From the NCBI RefSeq assembly GCF_001811505.1, contig NZ_KV804967.1, forward strand, positions 1 through 44,470: a stretch of DNA of 44,470 bases, given 5' to 3'. Positions 8,519 through 18,408 of this stretch are shown here, piece by piece. Below the pieces are notes generated by a model, which worked only from the letters and a program-made list of their open reading frames with translations, searched no databases and was not told the origin of the DNA. The position numbers were made by a program, and so were the translations under genes. The number at the start of each line of letters is the position of its first letter. The first letter of the stretch is position 1. Origin of the DNA: Streptococcus sp. HMSC034E03. GTDB taxonomy: Bacteria; Bacillota; Bacilli; Lactobacillales; Streptococcaceae.

Positions 8519-10477
8519 ATGAGCATGAAAAAACGCTTATTAGGAGCAGGTATGACACTTGCTGCTGCGGTCCTATTGGCAGCATGTGGCCAGTCAGCAT
8601 CAGATGGTAAAACATACTCGTCGACCTTTGGTGCGGATCCGACAACCTTCAACTATCTCTTGGACTACGCTGGTGATAACACTGCCATTGTAACCAACTT
8701 GGTTGATGGTTTGCTTGAAAATGATAACTACGGAAACCTTATTCCTGCCCTTGCAGAAGATTGGAGTGTTTCTAAGGATGGTTTAACTTATACCTACAAA
8801 CTTCGCCAAGATGCCAAGTGGTTTACAGCTGACGGTGAAGAATACGCTCCCCTTAAAGCACAAGACTTTGTAACTGGTATCAAGTACGCTGCTGATAACA
8901 AGGGTCAAGCCCTAGACTTGATTCAGAACTCTATCAAGGGATTGGACGATTATGTGACAGGTGCAAATACTGACTTTTCAAATGTTGGTGTCAAAGCCTT
9001 AGATGACTATACTGTGCAATATACCTTGACTCGTCCAGAGTCATTCTGGAATTCTAAGACAACTAACAGTATCTTGTTCCCTGTAAACGAAGAGTTCCTT
9101 GCTTCTAAAGGTAAAGACTTCGGAACCCTGAAACCAGATAGCATTCTTTATAGCGGACCATATTTGTTAAAAGATTTTACATCTAAGTCTTCTATCGAAT
9201 ATGTGAAAAACTCACATTACTATGACCAAGAAAAAGTAACGATTGAAAAGGTGAAATTGGCCTACTTTGATGGTTCAGACCAAGACTTGACAATCCGTAA
9301 CTTTGAAAGTGGTGCTTACTCATCTGCAGGTGTTTATCCAAATAGCTCAAACTTCGCTAAGACCAAGGAAAAGTACAAGGACAATATCGTTTATAGCTTA
9401 CAAGATGCAACATCTTGGTACTATAACTTTAACGTCAACCGTGGTGCTTATAACCATACTGCAAAAACAAGCGATGAGCAAAAACAAGCAACTCAAGCTG
9501 CAGTTTCGAATAAAAACTTCCGTCAGGCAATTAACTTCGCCATTGATCGTACAGCCTACTCAGCTCAATCAAACGGTGAAGAAGCAGCTAAAAACACTCT
9601 TCGTAACTCGCTTGTACCACCAACTTTCGTACAAGTTGGAGACAAGACTTTTGGTGAAACAGTTGCTTCAAAATTGGTCAACTATGGTACACAATGGTCA
9701 AATATGAATCTTGAAGATGCTCAAGATGGTTATTTCAATAAAGAAAAAGCACAAGCCCAGTTTGCAGAAGCTAAAAAAGAATTAGAAGCCCAAGGTGTGA
9801 CCTTCCCAATTCATTTGGACTTGCCTGTAGATCAAGTAAACAAGACCTTGCTTTCAGGAACAAACTCTATCAAACAATCAATCGAATCAACACTTGGTTC
9901 TGAAAATGTAGTGGTTGATGTTATCCAATTGTCGACAGATGATTATACAAATGCAACAGCTCAAGCACCAACACCGGCAGATCATGACTATGATTTGAAC
10001 TTGGATGGATGGTCAGCTGACTACCAAGATCCATCAACTTACCTCAATCCTTTCAACTCTGAAGATGGATTCTATCTCAAAATTTTGGGACTTGATCCAA
10101 GCAAGGACACTGGTAAGATTACTAGTCTAGGTTTGGACCAATTTACTCAAAGATTAAAGACAGCAGATGCAGAAAATACAGACGTAGCTAAACGCTATGA
10201 AAACTACGCCGATGCACAAGCTTGGTTGATTGATAGTTCCCTTCTAATCCCAGTTGTGTCAAACGGTGGTGGAGCTTCGGTGACACGCGTGATACCATTT
10301 ACACGTGCTTACTCACTGGTTGGGATCAAAGGAACTGGAAGCAACTACAAGTACATGAGATTGCAGACAGATATCGTTACAAGCTCTCAATTTGCTGAAG
10401 CTAAGGCTAAATGGGAACAAGAACGTAAAAATTCTGTCGAAAAGAGTCAAAAAGACTTTGAAAGTCACGTGAAATAA
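8519..10477 (+). CDS. aliD: Oligopeptide-binding lipoprotein, AliD (AliB-like ORF2) type
   Basis: This 652-residue lipoprotein is a paralogue of the preceding gene and shares nearly all its conserved blocks (DGLLENDNYGNLIP, LAEDWSVSKDGLTYTYKLR, FRQAINFAIDR, DGWSADYQDP). It should bind peptides outside the cell for the Ami importer. The signal peptide ends in lipobox LLAAC with Cys23. AAGGAG lies 10 nt before the chosen ATG; a second in-frame ATG two codons later would also work. In non-encapsulated pneumococci an aliC-aliD pair replaces the capsule genes between dexB and aliA; here the pair sits in front of a full polysaccharide locus. I see no clear vegetative promoter in the 100 bp upstream. 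Confidence 0.85.
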   Translation: MSMKKRLLGAGMTLAAAVLLAACGQSASDGKTYSSTFGADPTTFNYLLDYAGDNTAIVTNLVDGLLENDNYGNLIPALAEDWSVSKDGLTYTYKLRQDAKWFTADGEEYAPLKAQDFVTGIKYAADNKGQALDLIQNSIKGLDDYVTGANTDFSNVGVKALDDYTVQYTLTRPESFWNSKTTNSILFPVNEEFLASKGKDFGTLKPDSILYSGPYLLKDFTSKSSIEYVKNSHYYDQEKVTIEKVKLAYFDGSDQDLTIRNFESGAYSSAGVYPNSSNFAKTKEKYKDNIVYSLQDATSWYYNFNVNRGAYNHTAKTSDEQKQATQAAVSNKNFRQAINFAIDRTAYSAQSNGEEAAKNTLRNSLVPPTFVQVGDKTFGETVASKLVNYGTQWSNMNLEDAQDGYFNKEKAQAQFAEAKKELEAQGVTFPIHLDLPVDQVNKTLLSGTNSIKQSIESTLGSENVVVDVIQLSTDDYTNATAQAPTPADHDYDLNLDGWSADYQDPSTYLNPFNSEDGFYLKILGLDPSKDTGKITSLGLDQFTQRLKTADAENTDVAKRYENYADAQAWLIDSSLLIPVVSNGGGASVTRVIPFTRAYSLVGIKGTGSNYKYMRLQTDIVTSSQFAEAKAKWEQERKNSVEKSQKDFESHVK

Positions 10478-10498
10478 GTTTAAGAAGATAGGTTGAGT

Positions 10499-10630
10499 AA
10501 AAACTCAATTTGAAAATGAAATTGAGTAAAGCTTTCAATTATAAAATGCATAGTATAAAGTTTTTGAACACTTAATACTATGTGTTTTTTTTATTTTGAA
10601 GACTTTTACCCTGCCTCTTGCTTTTTATTA
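10499..10630 (+). repeat. Locus-flanking repeat, left copy, with terminator hairpin
   Basis: The element opens with a small hairpin (ACTCAATTT/AAATTGAGT). A larger stem follows, in which AAAATGCATAGTAT (10542-10555) pairs with ATACTATGTGTTTT (10575-10588), and then a T-run. It ends in a pyrimidine-rich CTTTTTATTA tail. The whole stretch is repeated at 31137-31270, beyond the polysaccharide locus. It terminates the aliD-like gene. Confidence 0.8.
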
Positions 10631-10944
10631 ACGATAAATCTTTACTGCGATAGCGGGTTGTTTTTGTTTTCGAGACTCTAAAAGGATATTTTTGTAAAAA
10701 CTTGAGTTTCTCTAGTTGCAACCTTCAACTTTCTTGGTAATTATTGAAAGTTTTAGAGTGTGAGAGTATGGGATTGAGAACTTGTCAACCGATTTCTATC
10801 TCCTGGTATTTTTGTTGGCAGTCTTCTTTCAAAAAAAGATATGAGGCATTTAATGATTGAAATATAGTATTTTTGGTTTTGAGGTGAAATAAAACGGTTG
10901 CAATTCAGGTGTTGATAGCATCCGGTGTTAGTTTGTGATATAAT
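10631..10944 (+). promoter_or_regulatory. Upstream region and promoter of the polysaccharide locus
   Basis: About 340 bp without a gene precede wzg. The only clear promoter part is an extended -10, TGA-TATAAT (10936-10944), about 30 nt before the wzg start. The nearest -35-like hexamer, TTGATA (10912-10917), is 21 nt away, too far for an ordinary spacer, so the promoter probably relies on the TG motif or an activator. No other repeat or frame was found in 10640-10900. Confidence 0.6.
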
Positions 10945-10973
10945 AGAAATAAAATAATTAATAGAGGTGTAAG

Positions 10974-12419
10974 GTGGGGAGACGTTTAAAAGAAAATAAA
11001 ACGAGCAAGTTTCAGCAAAGTTTCAATATTATTTTGTTGTTTCTATATATAGTGCTTACTTGTTTTTTGCTGTTTTTAATATTCAGATATCATATCTTAG
11101 CCGTCAGTTATATCAATCTTCTTCTAGCAGCTATTATGGTGTTCATTGCGCTAGTAGCTTTATTTTTAATATCAAATAGAAAAGCTAAGAAGTTTACTTT
11201 AATCATGCTCTTGCTATCTATTGTAGCTAGCTCACTAGCCTTGGTTGGAGTTCATCAGTTCGTTAGTTTGGCCAATCATTTAAATGCAACATCTAACTAT
11301 TCTAGTTACTCCATCAGTGTTGCAGTTTTGGCGGATAGTGAGATTGGTAATGTGTCCCAACTATCCAGTGTGACAGCTCCGACAAAAACAGATGCGGAGA
11401 ATATCAAAAAACTGCTCGATGATATTAAGACAAGTCAGAATAAAGACCTAAAGGTTGAGGATAGTTCTTCTTACCTTGCGGCTTATAAGAGTCTCTTAGC
11501 TGGAGAGACCAAGGCAATTGTTTTGAATAGTGTCTTTGAAAATCTGATTGAACAAGAGTATCCGGATCACGCCCAAAAAATCAAGAAAATTTATACCAAG
11601 GAACTAACCAAAACTGTTGAGGCACCTAAGTCTTCTCAAAATAAGGCTTTTAATATCTATATTAGTGGTATTGACACATACGGACCGATTAGCTCCGTTT
11701 CTCGTTCGGATGTCAACATCATCATGACGGTTAATCAAGAAACCAAGAAAATTCTCTTGACAACGACCCCTCGTGATGCTTATGTGCCCATAGCTGATGG
11801 AGGCAATAACCAAAATGATAAATTGACCCATGCAGGTATTTATGGTGTGGATGCTTCGATTCATACTTTGGAAAATCTTTATGGAATTGATCTAAATTAC
11901 TATGCACGACTCAACTTCACTTCCTTCTTGAAATTAATTGATCTCTTAGGTGGTGTCGATGTTAATAATGACCAAGAATTCACCTCACTTCATGGTAATT
12001 ACCATTTTCCTGTTGGAAATGTTCATCTAGACTCTGAGCAGGCCCTAGGCTTTGTACGCGAGCGGTATTCATTAGCAAATGGCGATGGAGACCGTGGGCG
12101 CAATCAACAGAAAGTCATTTCTGCAATTGTCCAGAAACTAACTTCGGCAGAAGCATTGAAAAATTTTGATGATATTATGCAAAGTTTACAGGATTCTGTC
12201 CAAACTAATATGCCTCCAGAAACAATGGTTAGTCTAGTGAACGCCCAACTAGTAAGTGGAGGGAAATATACTGTCATCACTCGAGATCTAAAGGGAACTG
12301 GTCGTATGGATCTTCCTTCCTATGCCATGCCTGACAGCAGCCTTTATATGCTAGAGGTAGATCCAAATAGCTTAGAGACACTCAAAACAGAAATTAAAGA
12401 TATCATGGAAGGAAAATAA
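10974..12419 (+). CDS. wzg: Capsule attachment/regulatory LCP protein Wzg (CpsA)
   Basis: Wzg is a membrane LytR-CpsA-Psr enzyme that transfers finished polysaccharide from its lipid carrier to peptidoglycan. The 481-residue protein has three N-terminal membrane segments (about 18-37, 44-66 and 74-94), an extracellular accessory domain (about 110-215), and the LCP domain (about 224-380). LCP motifs include [23 protein letters not shown] and [13 protein letters not shown], which carry the arginine and aspartate residues used for pyrophosphate and Mg2+ binding. The start is GTG with AGAGGTG upstream; no ATG lies nearby. It is the first gene of the operon, one base ahead of wzh. Confidence 0.96.
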   Translation: MGRRLKENKTSKFQQSFNIILLFLYIVLTCFLLFLIFRYHILAVSYINLLLAAIMVFIALVALFLISNRKAKKFTLIMLLLSIVASSLALVGVHQFVSLANHLNATSNYSSYSISVAVLADSEIGNVSQLSSVTAPTKTDAENIKKLLDDIKTSQNKDLKVEDSSSYLAAYKSLLAGETKAIVLNSVFENLIEQEYPDHAQKIKKIYTKELTKTVEAPKSSQNKAFNIYISGIDTYGPISSVSRSDVNIIMTVNQETKKILLTTTPRDAYVPIADGGNNQNDKLTHAGIYGVDASIHTLENLYGIDLNYYARLNFTSFLKLIDLLGGVDVNNDQEFTSLHGNYHFPVGNVHLDSEQALGFVRERYSLANGDGDRGRNQQKVISAIVQKLTSAEALKNFDDIMQSLQDSVQTNMPPETMVSLVNAQLVSGGKYTVITRDLKGTGRMDLPSYAMPDSSLYMLEVDPNSLETLKTEIKDIMEGK

Positions 12420-12420
12420 G

Positions 12421-13152
12421 ATGATTGATATCCATTCACACATAGTTTTTGATGTAGATGATGGTCCTAAGGATAAGGCAGAAAGCATAGCGCTTCTGAA
12501 GGAAGCCTATGCTCAAGGAGTCCGTATCATCGTTTCGACTTCCCATCGTCGAAAGGGGATGTTTGAAACACCAGAAGAGGACATATTAAGAAATTTTAAA
12601 GTTGTCAAGGAGTTGGCTAAAGAGGTTGCTCCTGATTTAACCATCTTGTATGGAGCAGAGATTTATTACAGCAGTGATGCTTTAAACAAATTAGAGAATC
12701 AGCAGATTCCACAACTAAATGGCACCCGTTATGCCTTGATAGAATTCAGCATGAATACCTCTTATCGTGAAATCCATAGCGCATTGACCAATGTTTTGAT
12801 GTTGGGAATAACCCCTGTTATTGCCCATATAGAACGTTATGATGCTTTGGAAAATAATGAAAAAAGAGTGCAAGACCTCATCAACATGGGATGTTATACA
12901 CAGATCAACAGTTCGAGTATCCTTAAACCAAAATTGTTTGGTGATACTTATAAATTTATGAAAAAACGGGCTCGCTATTTCTTAGAGAGGGATTTGGTTC
13001 ATATAGTTGCTAGTGATATGCACAATCTAGATGGTCGCCCTCCTTATATGAAGGAAGCCTACGAAATAGTGAGTAAAAAGTATGGCCAAGATAAGGCTCG
13101 GGAACTCTTTATATTAAATCCCGAAAAAGTCATTAAAGATCAAATTATTTAG
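12421..13152 (+). CDS. wzh: Protein-tyrosine phosphatase Wzh (CpsB)
   Basis: Wzh is a metal-dependent PHP-family tyrosine phosphatase that dephosphorylates the Wze kinase and so tunes polymer length and amount. The 243-residue cytoplasmic protein shows PHP metal ligands in [15 protein letters not shown] (His5, His7, Asp14), a GAEIYY glutamate block, HIERYDAL and ASDMHN (Asp199, His201). It starts one base after the wzg stop, with the SD (GGAAGGAAAA) inside wzg, which suggests translational coupling. Length matches pneumococcal CpsB. Confidence 0.96.
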   Translation: MIDIHSHIVFDVDDGPKDKAESIALLKEAYAQGVRIIVSTSHRRKGMFETPEEDILRNFKVVKELAKEVAPDLTILYGAEIYYSSDALNKLENQQIPQLNGTRYALIEFSMNTSYREIHSALTNVLMLGITPVIAHIERYDALENNEKRVQDLINMGCYTQINSSSILKPKLFGDTYKFMKKRARYFLERDLVHIVASDMHNLDGRPPYMKEAYEIVSKKYGQDKARELFILNPEKVIKDQII

Positions 13153-13160
13153 GAGTTATA

Positions 13161-13853
13161 ATGAAAGAACAAGATATTATTGAAATTAACGTTATTCAAT
13201 TGTTAAAAGGACTGTGGAAAAGAAAGTTATTGATTATATTAGTTGCAATTTTGACAGGAGCTGCAGCTTTTGCTTATAGTACTTTTCTTGTTACGCCTCA
13301 GTTTTCTAGTACCACGCGTATCTATGTGGTTAATCGTAAGCAAGATGATAAACCAGGATTGACAAATCAAGATTTACAAGCAGGAGCTTACCTGGTTAAG
13401 GACTACCGTGAGATCATCCTTTCTCAAGATGTCTTGGAAAAAACAGTTAAAGATCTTGAACTAACTATCAACTCGAAAGCATTATCACAGAAGATTCAGG
13501 TAACTGTTCCTGCGGATACGCGTATTGTATCCATTTCAGTTATCGACGATAAACCAGATGAAGCAAGTCGAATTGCGAATGCTCTTCGAGAAGTTGCGGC
13601 ACAAAAGATTATTGCGGTCACCCGTGTTGCGGATGTGACCACGCTAGAAGATGCTCGCCCTGCCACTTCACCTTCCTCACCAAATATTCGTCGTAATACT
13701 ATAATGGGAGTTGGAGCAGGTGCAGGATTAATGATTGTAGTGGTCTTGTTGCTTGAACTATTCGATGACCGTGTCAAACGTCCAGAAGATATCGAGGATG
13801 TTATGAAAATCTCACTCCTTGGAGTCATTCCAGATCTTGATAAATTAAAGTAA
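13161..13853 (+). CDS. wzd: Polysaccharide co-polymerase/kinase adaptor Wzd (CpsC)
   Basis: Wzd is the membrane adaptor that activates the Wze kinase and controls chain length and export. The 230-residue protein has the Wzz-type plan: a short cytoplasmic N-terminus, TM1 (about 22-44), an extracellular loop, and TM2 (about 178-200) ending in [17 protein letters not shown], the cytoplasmic tail that contacts Wze. A proline-rich TSPSSP stretch lies just before TM2, as in other co-polymerases. It follows wzh by 8 nt (SD AGGAG) and precedes wze by 10 nt. Confidence 0.95.
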   Translation: MKEQDIIEINVIQLLKGLWKRKLLIILVAILTGAAAFAYSTFLVTPQFSSTTRIYVVNRKQDDKPGLTNQDLQAGAYLVKDYREIILSQDVLEKTVKDLELTINSKALSQKIQVTVPADTRIVSISVIDDKPDEASRIANALREVAAQKIIAVTRVADVTTLEDARPATSPSSPNIRRNTIMGVGAGAGLMIVVVLLLELFDDRVKRPEDIEDVMKISLLGVIPDLDKLK

Positions 13854-13863
13854 GGGAGAACCT

Positions 13864-14538
13864 ATGGCGAAGCTAGAATTAACAAAACAAAAACTTGATT
13901 CTGCCAAAAAAGCAGAAGAATATTACAATGCTTTACGTACCAATATACAGTTGAGTGGAGATAACTTAAAGGTTATAACGATTTCCTCTGTTGAACCAAG
14001 TGAAGGAAAATCGACAACTTCTACAAATATTGCCTTGGCTTTTGCGCGTGCAGGCTACAAGACACTACTGATTGATGCTGATATCCGAAATTCAGTTATG
14101 TCTGGAGTATTCAAGTCAAGAGAACGAATCACAGGTTTAACTGATTATCTTGCTGGAACACAAGACTTATCTCATGGTCTTTGTGAAACAAACATTGATA
14201 ACTTATTTATGATCCAATCAGGGTCACCTTCTCCAAATCCAACAGCTCTTCTTCAAAGTGCTAATTTTGAATTGATGATTGAAACACTACGGAAATATTT
14301 TGATTATATTATTGTTGATACAGCACCAATCGGAGTTGTAATTGATGCAGCAATTATTGTGCAAAAATGCGATGCATCAATTTTGGTTACAGAAGCTGGT
14401 GGAACAAAAAGAAGAGATGTTCAAAAAGCTAAGGTTCAGTTAGAACAAACAGGGATCCCATTTTTGGGTGTTGTTTTAAATAAATTTGATGTTAAACGAG
14501 AAAAATATGGATCTTACGGTTCTTATGGGAAAAGGTAA
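13864..14538 (+). CDS. wze: Bacterial tyrosine kinase Wze (CpsD)
   Basis: Wze is the BY-kinase that, with Wzd, phosphorylates its own C-terminal tyrosines to regulate polysaccharide assembly at the septum. The 224-residue ATPase shows Walker A SSVEPSEGKST (Lys49), Walker A' LLIDADIR (about 68-75) and Walker B YIIVDTAP (about 148-155). The C-terminal cluster has three tyrosines spaced every third residue (Tyr215, Tyr218, Tyr221), close to the pneumococcal [YGX]n tail. It sits in the conserved wzg-wzh-wzd-wze order. Confidence 0.96.
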   Translation: MAKLELTKQKLDSAKKAEEYYNALRTNIQLSGDNLKVITISSVEPSEGKSTTSTNIALAFARAGYKTLLIDADIRNSVMSGVFKSRERITGLTDYLAGTQDLSHGLCETNIDNLFMIQSGSPSPNPTALLQSANFELMIETLRKYFDYIIVDTAPIGVVIDAAIIVQKCDASILVTEAGGTKRRDVQKAKVQLEQTGIPFLGVVLNKFDVKREKYGSYGSYGKR

Positions 14539-14559
14539 AAATAGGATAGGGAGTTCGAT

Positions 14560-15930
14560 ATGGAAGGAAGGGGTTTCTACAATGTAACTCTGGCATTCTT
14601 GCAGAGTATACTTGTTAGTTTATTAGCTTATGTACTGATTGCAATTTCAGAAACTGACATTGTTTTAAATACAGTATTTGTTCTGTTTTTTCTTCACTTT
14701 GTCGCCTTCTATATCAGTGGTTACGGTAAGGATTTTTTAAAACGTGGTCAGTATGTGGAGTTAGTAGAAACAATTAAATATATTATCTTTTATGCTCTGC
14801 TGATTAGTTTTTCAAGTTTTTTCTTGAAGGAAAAGTTTGTAATTTCAAGGCGAGGGATGGTATACTTGCTTTCCTTGTATAGTGTTTTGAATTATCTACT
14901 CAGTTTCTTTGTGAAGAAATATTGGAGAATCTTCAAACATAATTTGAAGGGGAGTCGTAATATTTTGTTGATTACGGCGATGTCACGTACCGAGAAAGTA
15001 TTGGATCGATTATTAACAGCTAATGATGTTCAGGGGAAATTGGTTGCAGTAAGCGTTTTAGACATGCCAGAGTTCACCCATGAAAAGGTGGTTGTGGTAC
15101 CAAAGGAGCAATTACTGACCTATGCGACACACGAAGTGGTGGATGAAGTCTTTGTCAATCTTCCAAGTGAGGACTATGATATTGGAGCTGTTATTTCTCA
15201 GTTTGAAACAATGGGAATTGATGTCACAGTTAACTTAAATGCTTTCGATAAAAGTTTAGGTCGAGATAAACAAATTCATGAAATGGCTGGTTTGAATGTA
15301 GTGACATTTTCTACAAATTTTTACAAGCCAAGTCACATAATTGCCAAACGCATCCTCGACATTTGTGGTGCTATTGTTGGGTTGATCCTTTGTGGAATTG
15401 CTAGTCTATTTTTAGTTCCCTTGATTCGTAAAGATGGAGGGCCAGCAATCTTTTCTCAAACTCGTATCGGGAAAAATGGCCGTCATTTTACTTTTTATAA
15501 ATTCCGCTCGATGCGAGTCGATGCTGAAGCTATTAAAGAACAGTTGATGGATCAAAATACCATGCAAGGTGGGATGTTTAAGATCAATAACGATCCTCGA
15601 GTGACTAAGATTGGACACTTTATCCGAAAAACGAGTTTGGATGAGTTGCCACAATTTTGGAATGTTTTGATTGGAGATATGAGTCTAGTCGGCACACGCC
15701 CACCAACTGTAGATGAGTACGAAAAGTACACGCCAGAGCAAAAACGTCGTCTCAGTTTCAAACCTGGTATTACTGGTTTGTGGCAAATTAGTGGTCGAAG
15801 TGAAATTACAAACTTTGATGAAGTCGTGAAACTGGATGTGGCTTATATTGATGATTGGACCATCTGGAAAGATTTTGAAATATTGTTAAAAACTGTAAAA
15901 GTTGTGTTGATGAGAGATGGAGCGAAGTAA
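14560..15930 (+). CDS. wchA: Initiating sugar-1-phosphate transferase WchA (CpsE)
   Basis: WchA starts each repeat unit by moving hexose-1-phosphate, normally glucose-1-P in WchA, from its UDP-sugar to undecaprenyl phosphate. The 456-residue polyprenyl-phosphate hexose-1-phosphate transferase has four N-terminal membrane helices (about 8-150), a central soluble CoA-binding-like domain, and a C-terminal catalytic domain after a re-entrant helix (about 262-290). Catalytic-domain motifs are KFRSMRVDA, the [20 protein letters not shown] block (from about 362), PGITGLWQ and DVAYIDDW. The start has GATAGGGAG upstream. The glucose assignment is by family; galactose-specific relatives exist. Confidence 0.92.
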   Translation: MEGRGFYNVTLAFLQSILVSLLAYVLIAISETDIVLNTVFVLFFLHFVAFYISGYGKDFLKRGQYVELVETIKYIIFYALLISFSSFFLKEKFVISRRGMVYLLSLYSVLNYLLSFFVKKYWRIFKHNLKGSRNILLITAMSRTEKVLDRLLTANDVQGKLVAVSVLDMPEFTHEKVVVVPKEQLLTYATHEVVDEVFVNLPSEDYDIGAVISQFETMGIDVTVNLNAFDKSLGRDKQIHEMAGLNVVTFSTNFYKPSHIIAKRILDICGAIVGLILCGIASLFLVPLIRKDGGPAIFSQTRIGKNGRHFTFYKFRSMRVDAEAIKEQLMDQNTMQGGMFKINNDPRVTKIGHFIRKTSLDELPQFWNVLIGDMSLVGTRPPTVDEYEKYTPEQKRRLSFKPGITGLWQISGRSEITNFDEVVKLDVAYIDDWTIWKDFEILLKTVKVVLMRDGAK

Positions 15931-15967
15931 GTTTGTTTGCGCTCTCTTTCTATAAATTAGGAGTAAC

Positions 15968-17140
15968 ATGAAAAAAACTGTCTATATCGTAGGGTCAAAA
16001 GGGATTCCTGCTAAGTATGGGGGCTTTGAAACCTTTGTTGAAAAATTAACAGCCTTTCAACAAGATAAGGATATCCAATATTATGTGGCTTGTATGCGTG
16101 AAAACTCTGCAAAGTCAGGAATTACTGAGGGTGTTTTTGAACATAACGGTGCTATCTGTTATAACGTCGATGTACCTAATATTGGTCCAGTGCGAGCTAT
16201 AGCGTATGATATCGCTGCAATTAACAGAGCGATTGAGATTGCAAAAGAAAATAAGGATGAAGCTCCTATCTTCTATATTTTAGCTTGTCGCATTGGACCT
16301 TTTATCCATGGAATCAAGAAAAAAATTCAAGCAATAGGTGGGACTCTTCTGGTTAATCCGGATGGTCATGAGTGGTTGCGTGCTAAGTGGAGTGCTCCAG
16401 TTCGTCGTTATTGGAAAATTTCTGAAGGTCTTATGGTCAAACATGCAGATCTTTTAGTGTGTGATAGTAAGAATATTGAAAAGTATATTCAAGAAGATTA
16501 TAAACAGTACCAACCTAAGACAACCTATATCGCTTATGGGACAGATACAACACGCTCCACATTAAATAGCAGTGATGAAAAAGTGCGTACTTGGTTCAAG
16601 GAGAAAAATGTTTCTGAAAACGAGTATTACCTAGTTGTAGGGCGTTTTGTTCCAGAGAATAACTATGAGTCTATGATACGTGGATTTTTAGCATCTAATT
16701 CTAAGAAGGACTTTGTCTTAATCACAAATGTAGAACAGAATAAATTTTATAATCAGCTATTAGCAAGTACTGGCTTTGATAAAGATCCACGAGTGAAGTT
16801 TGTAGGCACAGTCTACGACCAAGAACTTCTTAAATATATTCGTGAAAACGCCTTTGCTTACTTCCATGGGCATGAGGTTGGTGGAACCAATCCTTCTTTA
16901 CTAGAGGCTTTGGAGTCAACAAAGTTGAACCTTCTACTCGATGTTGGCTTTAACCGAGAAGTTGGGGAGCAAAGTGCGATCTATTGGAAAAAAGACGAAC
17001 TATCACAAGTGATTGAGGAAGTTGAACAATTTGATGAAAAAATGATTGATGAGTTAGATAGACAATCAAATCAGAGAATTGCGGATGCTTTCACTTGGGA
17101 AAAGATTGTTACAGACTATGAGAATTTATTTAAAAAATGA
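15968..17140 (+). CDS. wchF: Rhamnosyltransferase WchF (beta-1,4-type)
   Basis: WchF adds L-rhamnose from dTDP-rhamnose to the first lipid-linked sugar on the cytoplasmic face of the membrane. The 390-residue protein opens with the DUF1972 signature KTVYIVGSKGIPAKYGGFET and then has a GT4-type C-terminal domain with HEVGGTNPSLLEALES. The rhamnose role fits the complete rmlACBD set in the same locus. SD TAGGAG precedes the ATG. Its TGA overlaps the ATG of the next transferase by 4 nt, indicating translational coupling. The linkage is recalled from pneumococcal and S. oralis WchF, not read from sequence. Confidence 0.88.
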   Translation: MKKTVYIVGSKGIPAKYGGFETFVEKLTAFQQDKDIQYYVACMRENSAKSGITEGVFEHNGAICYNVDVPNIGPVRAIAYDIAAINRAIEIAKENKDEAPIFYILACRIGPFIHGIKKKIQAIGGTLLVNPDGHEWLRAKWSAPVRRYWKISEGLMVKHADLLVCDSKNIEKYIQEDYKQYQPKTTYIAYGTDTTRSTLNSSDEKVRTWFKEKNVSENEYYLVVGRFVPENNYESMIRGFLASNSKKDFVLITNVEQNKFYNQLLASTGFDKDPRVKFVGTVYDQELLKYIRENAFAYFHGHEVGGTNPSLLEALESTKLNLLLDVGFNREVGEQSAIYWKKDELSQVIEEVEQFDEKMIDELDRQSNQRIADAFTWEKIVTDYENLFKK

Positions 17141-18408
17141 AAATATTACATTATACTTTAGGATTTCAACCCCAGCGAACAGGTGGCTTGGTTAAATATG
17201 CTGAGGATTTAATGCTAGAGCAAATTGCTCAAGGTCATCAAGTGACTGCCCTATATCCTGGAAATATTCGATTACTTTCAAAAAAAGTAGGAATAAAGAA
17301 GGTATCATCAAGACAGTTTGAGTGTTATGAACTGCTTAATAGCTTACCTCTAGCTTTATTTGGAGGGATATCCAATCCAACTGCTTTCCTGACACCTTGT
17401 GATAAAAATGTTTATCGTACTTTTTTAGAAGAAGTAGAACCCGACATTATACATATTCATTCGTTTATGGGATTGCATAAAGAATTCCTCGAAATTACTA
17501 AAAATTTGAATATTAGGATGGTTTTTACGAGCCATGATTATTATGGATTGGCCCCGCTACCAAATTTTTATTTTAATGGGGTGGATTATAGTGACAAAAA
17601 TACAAACTTAGCGTGGAATATTATGTCTTCCAGTGCTTTAAGTGTGAAAAAACTAAGACTTTTTCAGATTTCATTTTATCCTACTATTCGTAAACTTTTG
17701 AAACTATTAGGGAAAAATCCAAAATCTAAAAAGAATTTAGTTATTCGAGATGTTATTGAGGAGCAAGATTTTAGTGAGCTTCGACACTATTATAATGAGA
17801 TGTTCCATTTGATAGATGGTTATTTGTTTAATAGTAGTTTAGCAAAGAATGTATATGAGCAAAATGAAATTAAACCAACCAAAAGTACAGTATTATCTAT
17901 AACGAATAGTTCAATTAAACATCATCAAAGATTGACAACTACAAATGATAAAATTCGAGTCGCTTATATTGGTCCGGATGAAGAATATAAAGGATATTTT
18001 GATTTTATTGAGTTTGCTAAAATTTTAGACCTAGAGTTATACGAAGTTGCAACTTATGGTCACTTTCCAAATGAAGAATGTCCTTCATTCATTGAACAAA
18101 AAGGATATTTTACCAAGGAAACGATTGATAGTGTCTATGAAAATATTGATATTCTTATTGTTCCAAGTAAGTGGAAGGAGACATTTGGATTGATAACAGT
18201 AGAAGCATTATCCTATGGGGTAAATGTTTTTGTGAGTGAAAATGTTGGATCAAAAGACTTACTTCCAGAAACACATGTTTTTAAAAATCAGAATGACTTA
18301 GTAGTTAAAGTTATAGAAAATGATATAGAAAATACAAAATTAAAAACTATAGATGAACACTCGAAAGAAGTGATTCAGTATTATGAAAGAGTGATAAATG
18401 ATAGTTGA
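17137..18408 (+). CDS. GT4-family glycosyltransferase, specificity unknown
   Basis: This 423-residue GT-B enzyme probably adds the third sugar of the repeat unit. The N-terminal domain starts LHYTLGFQPQRTGGLVKYAE, with the glycine-rich acceptor loop of GT4 enzymes, and has DIIHIHSFMG and TSHDYYG motifs. The C-terminal nucleotide-sugar domain has PSKWKETFGLITVEALSYG, the E-x7-E pair (about 348/355). No membrane segments are seen. It overlaps wchF by 4 nt and the acyltransferase by 11 nt. Donor sugar and linkage are not predictable here. Confidence 0.85.
   Translation: MKILHYTLGFQPQRTGGLVKYAEDLMLEQIAQGHQVTALYPGNIRLLSKKVGIKKVSSRQFECYELLNSLPLALFGGISNPTAFLTPCDKNVYRTFLEEVEPDIIHIHSFMGLHKEFLEITKNLNIRMVFTSHDYYGLAPLPNFYFNGVDYSDKNTNLAWNIMSSSALSVKKLRLFQISFYPTIRKLLKLLGKNPKSKKNLVIRDVIEEQDFSELRHYYNEMFHLIDGYLFNSSLAKNVYEQNEIKPTKSTVLSITNSSIKHHQRLTTTNDKIRVAYIGPDEEYKGYFDFIEFAKILDLELYEVATYGHFPNEECPSFIEQKGYFTKETIDSVYENIDILIVPSKWKETFGLITVEALSYGVNVFVSENVGSKDLLPETHVFKNQNDLVVKVIENDIENTKLKTIDEHSKEVIQYYERVINDS

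Noticed and set aside
13496..13828. Antisense open frame across wzd, Ser/Thr rich
   Set aside because: It has low-complexity composition typical of a shadow of the wzd reading frame, with no SD and no neighbours.
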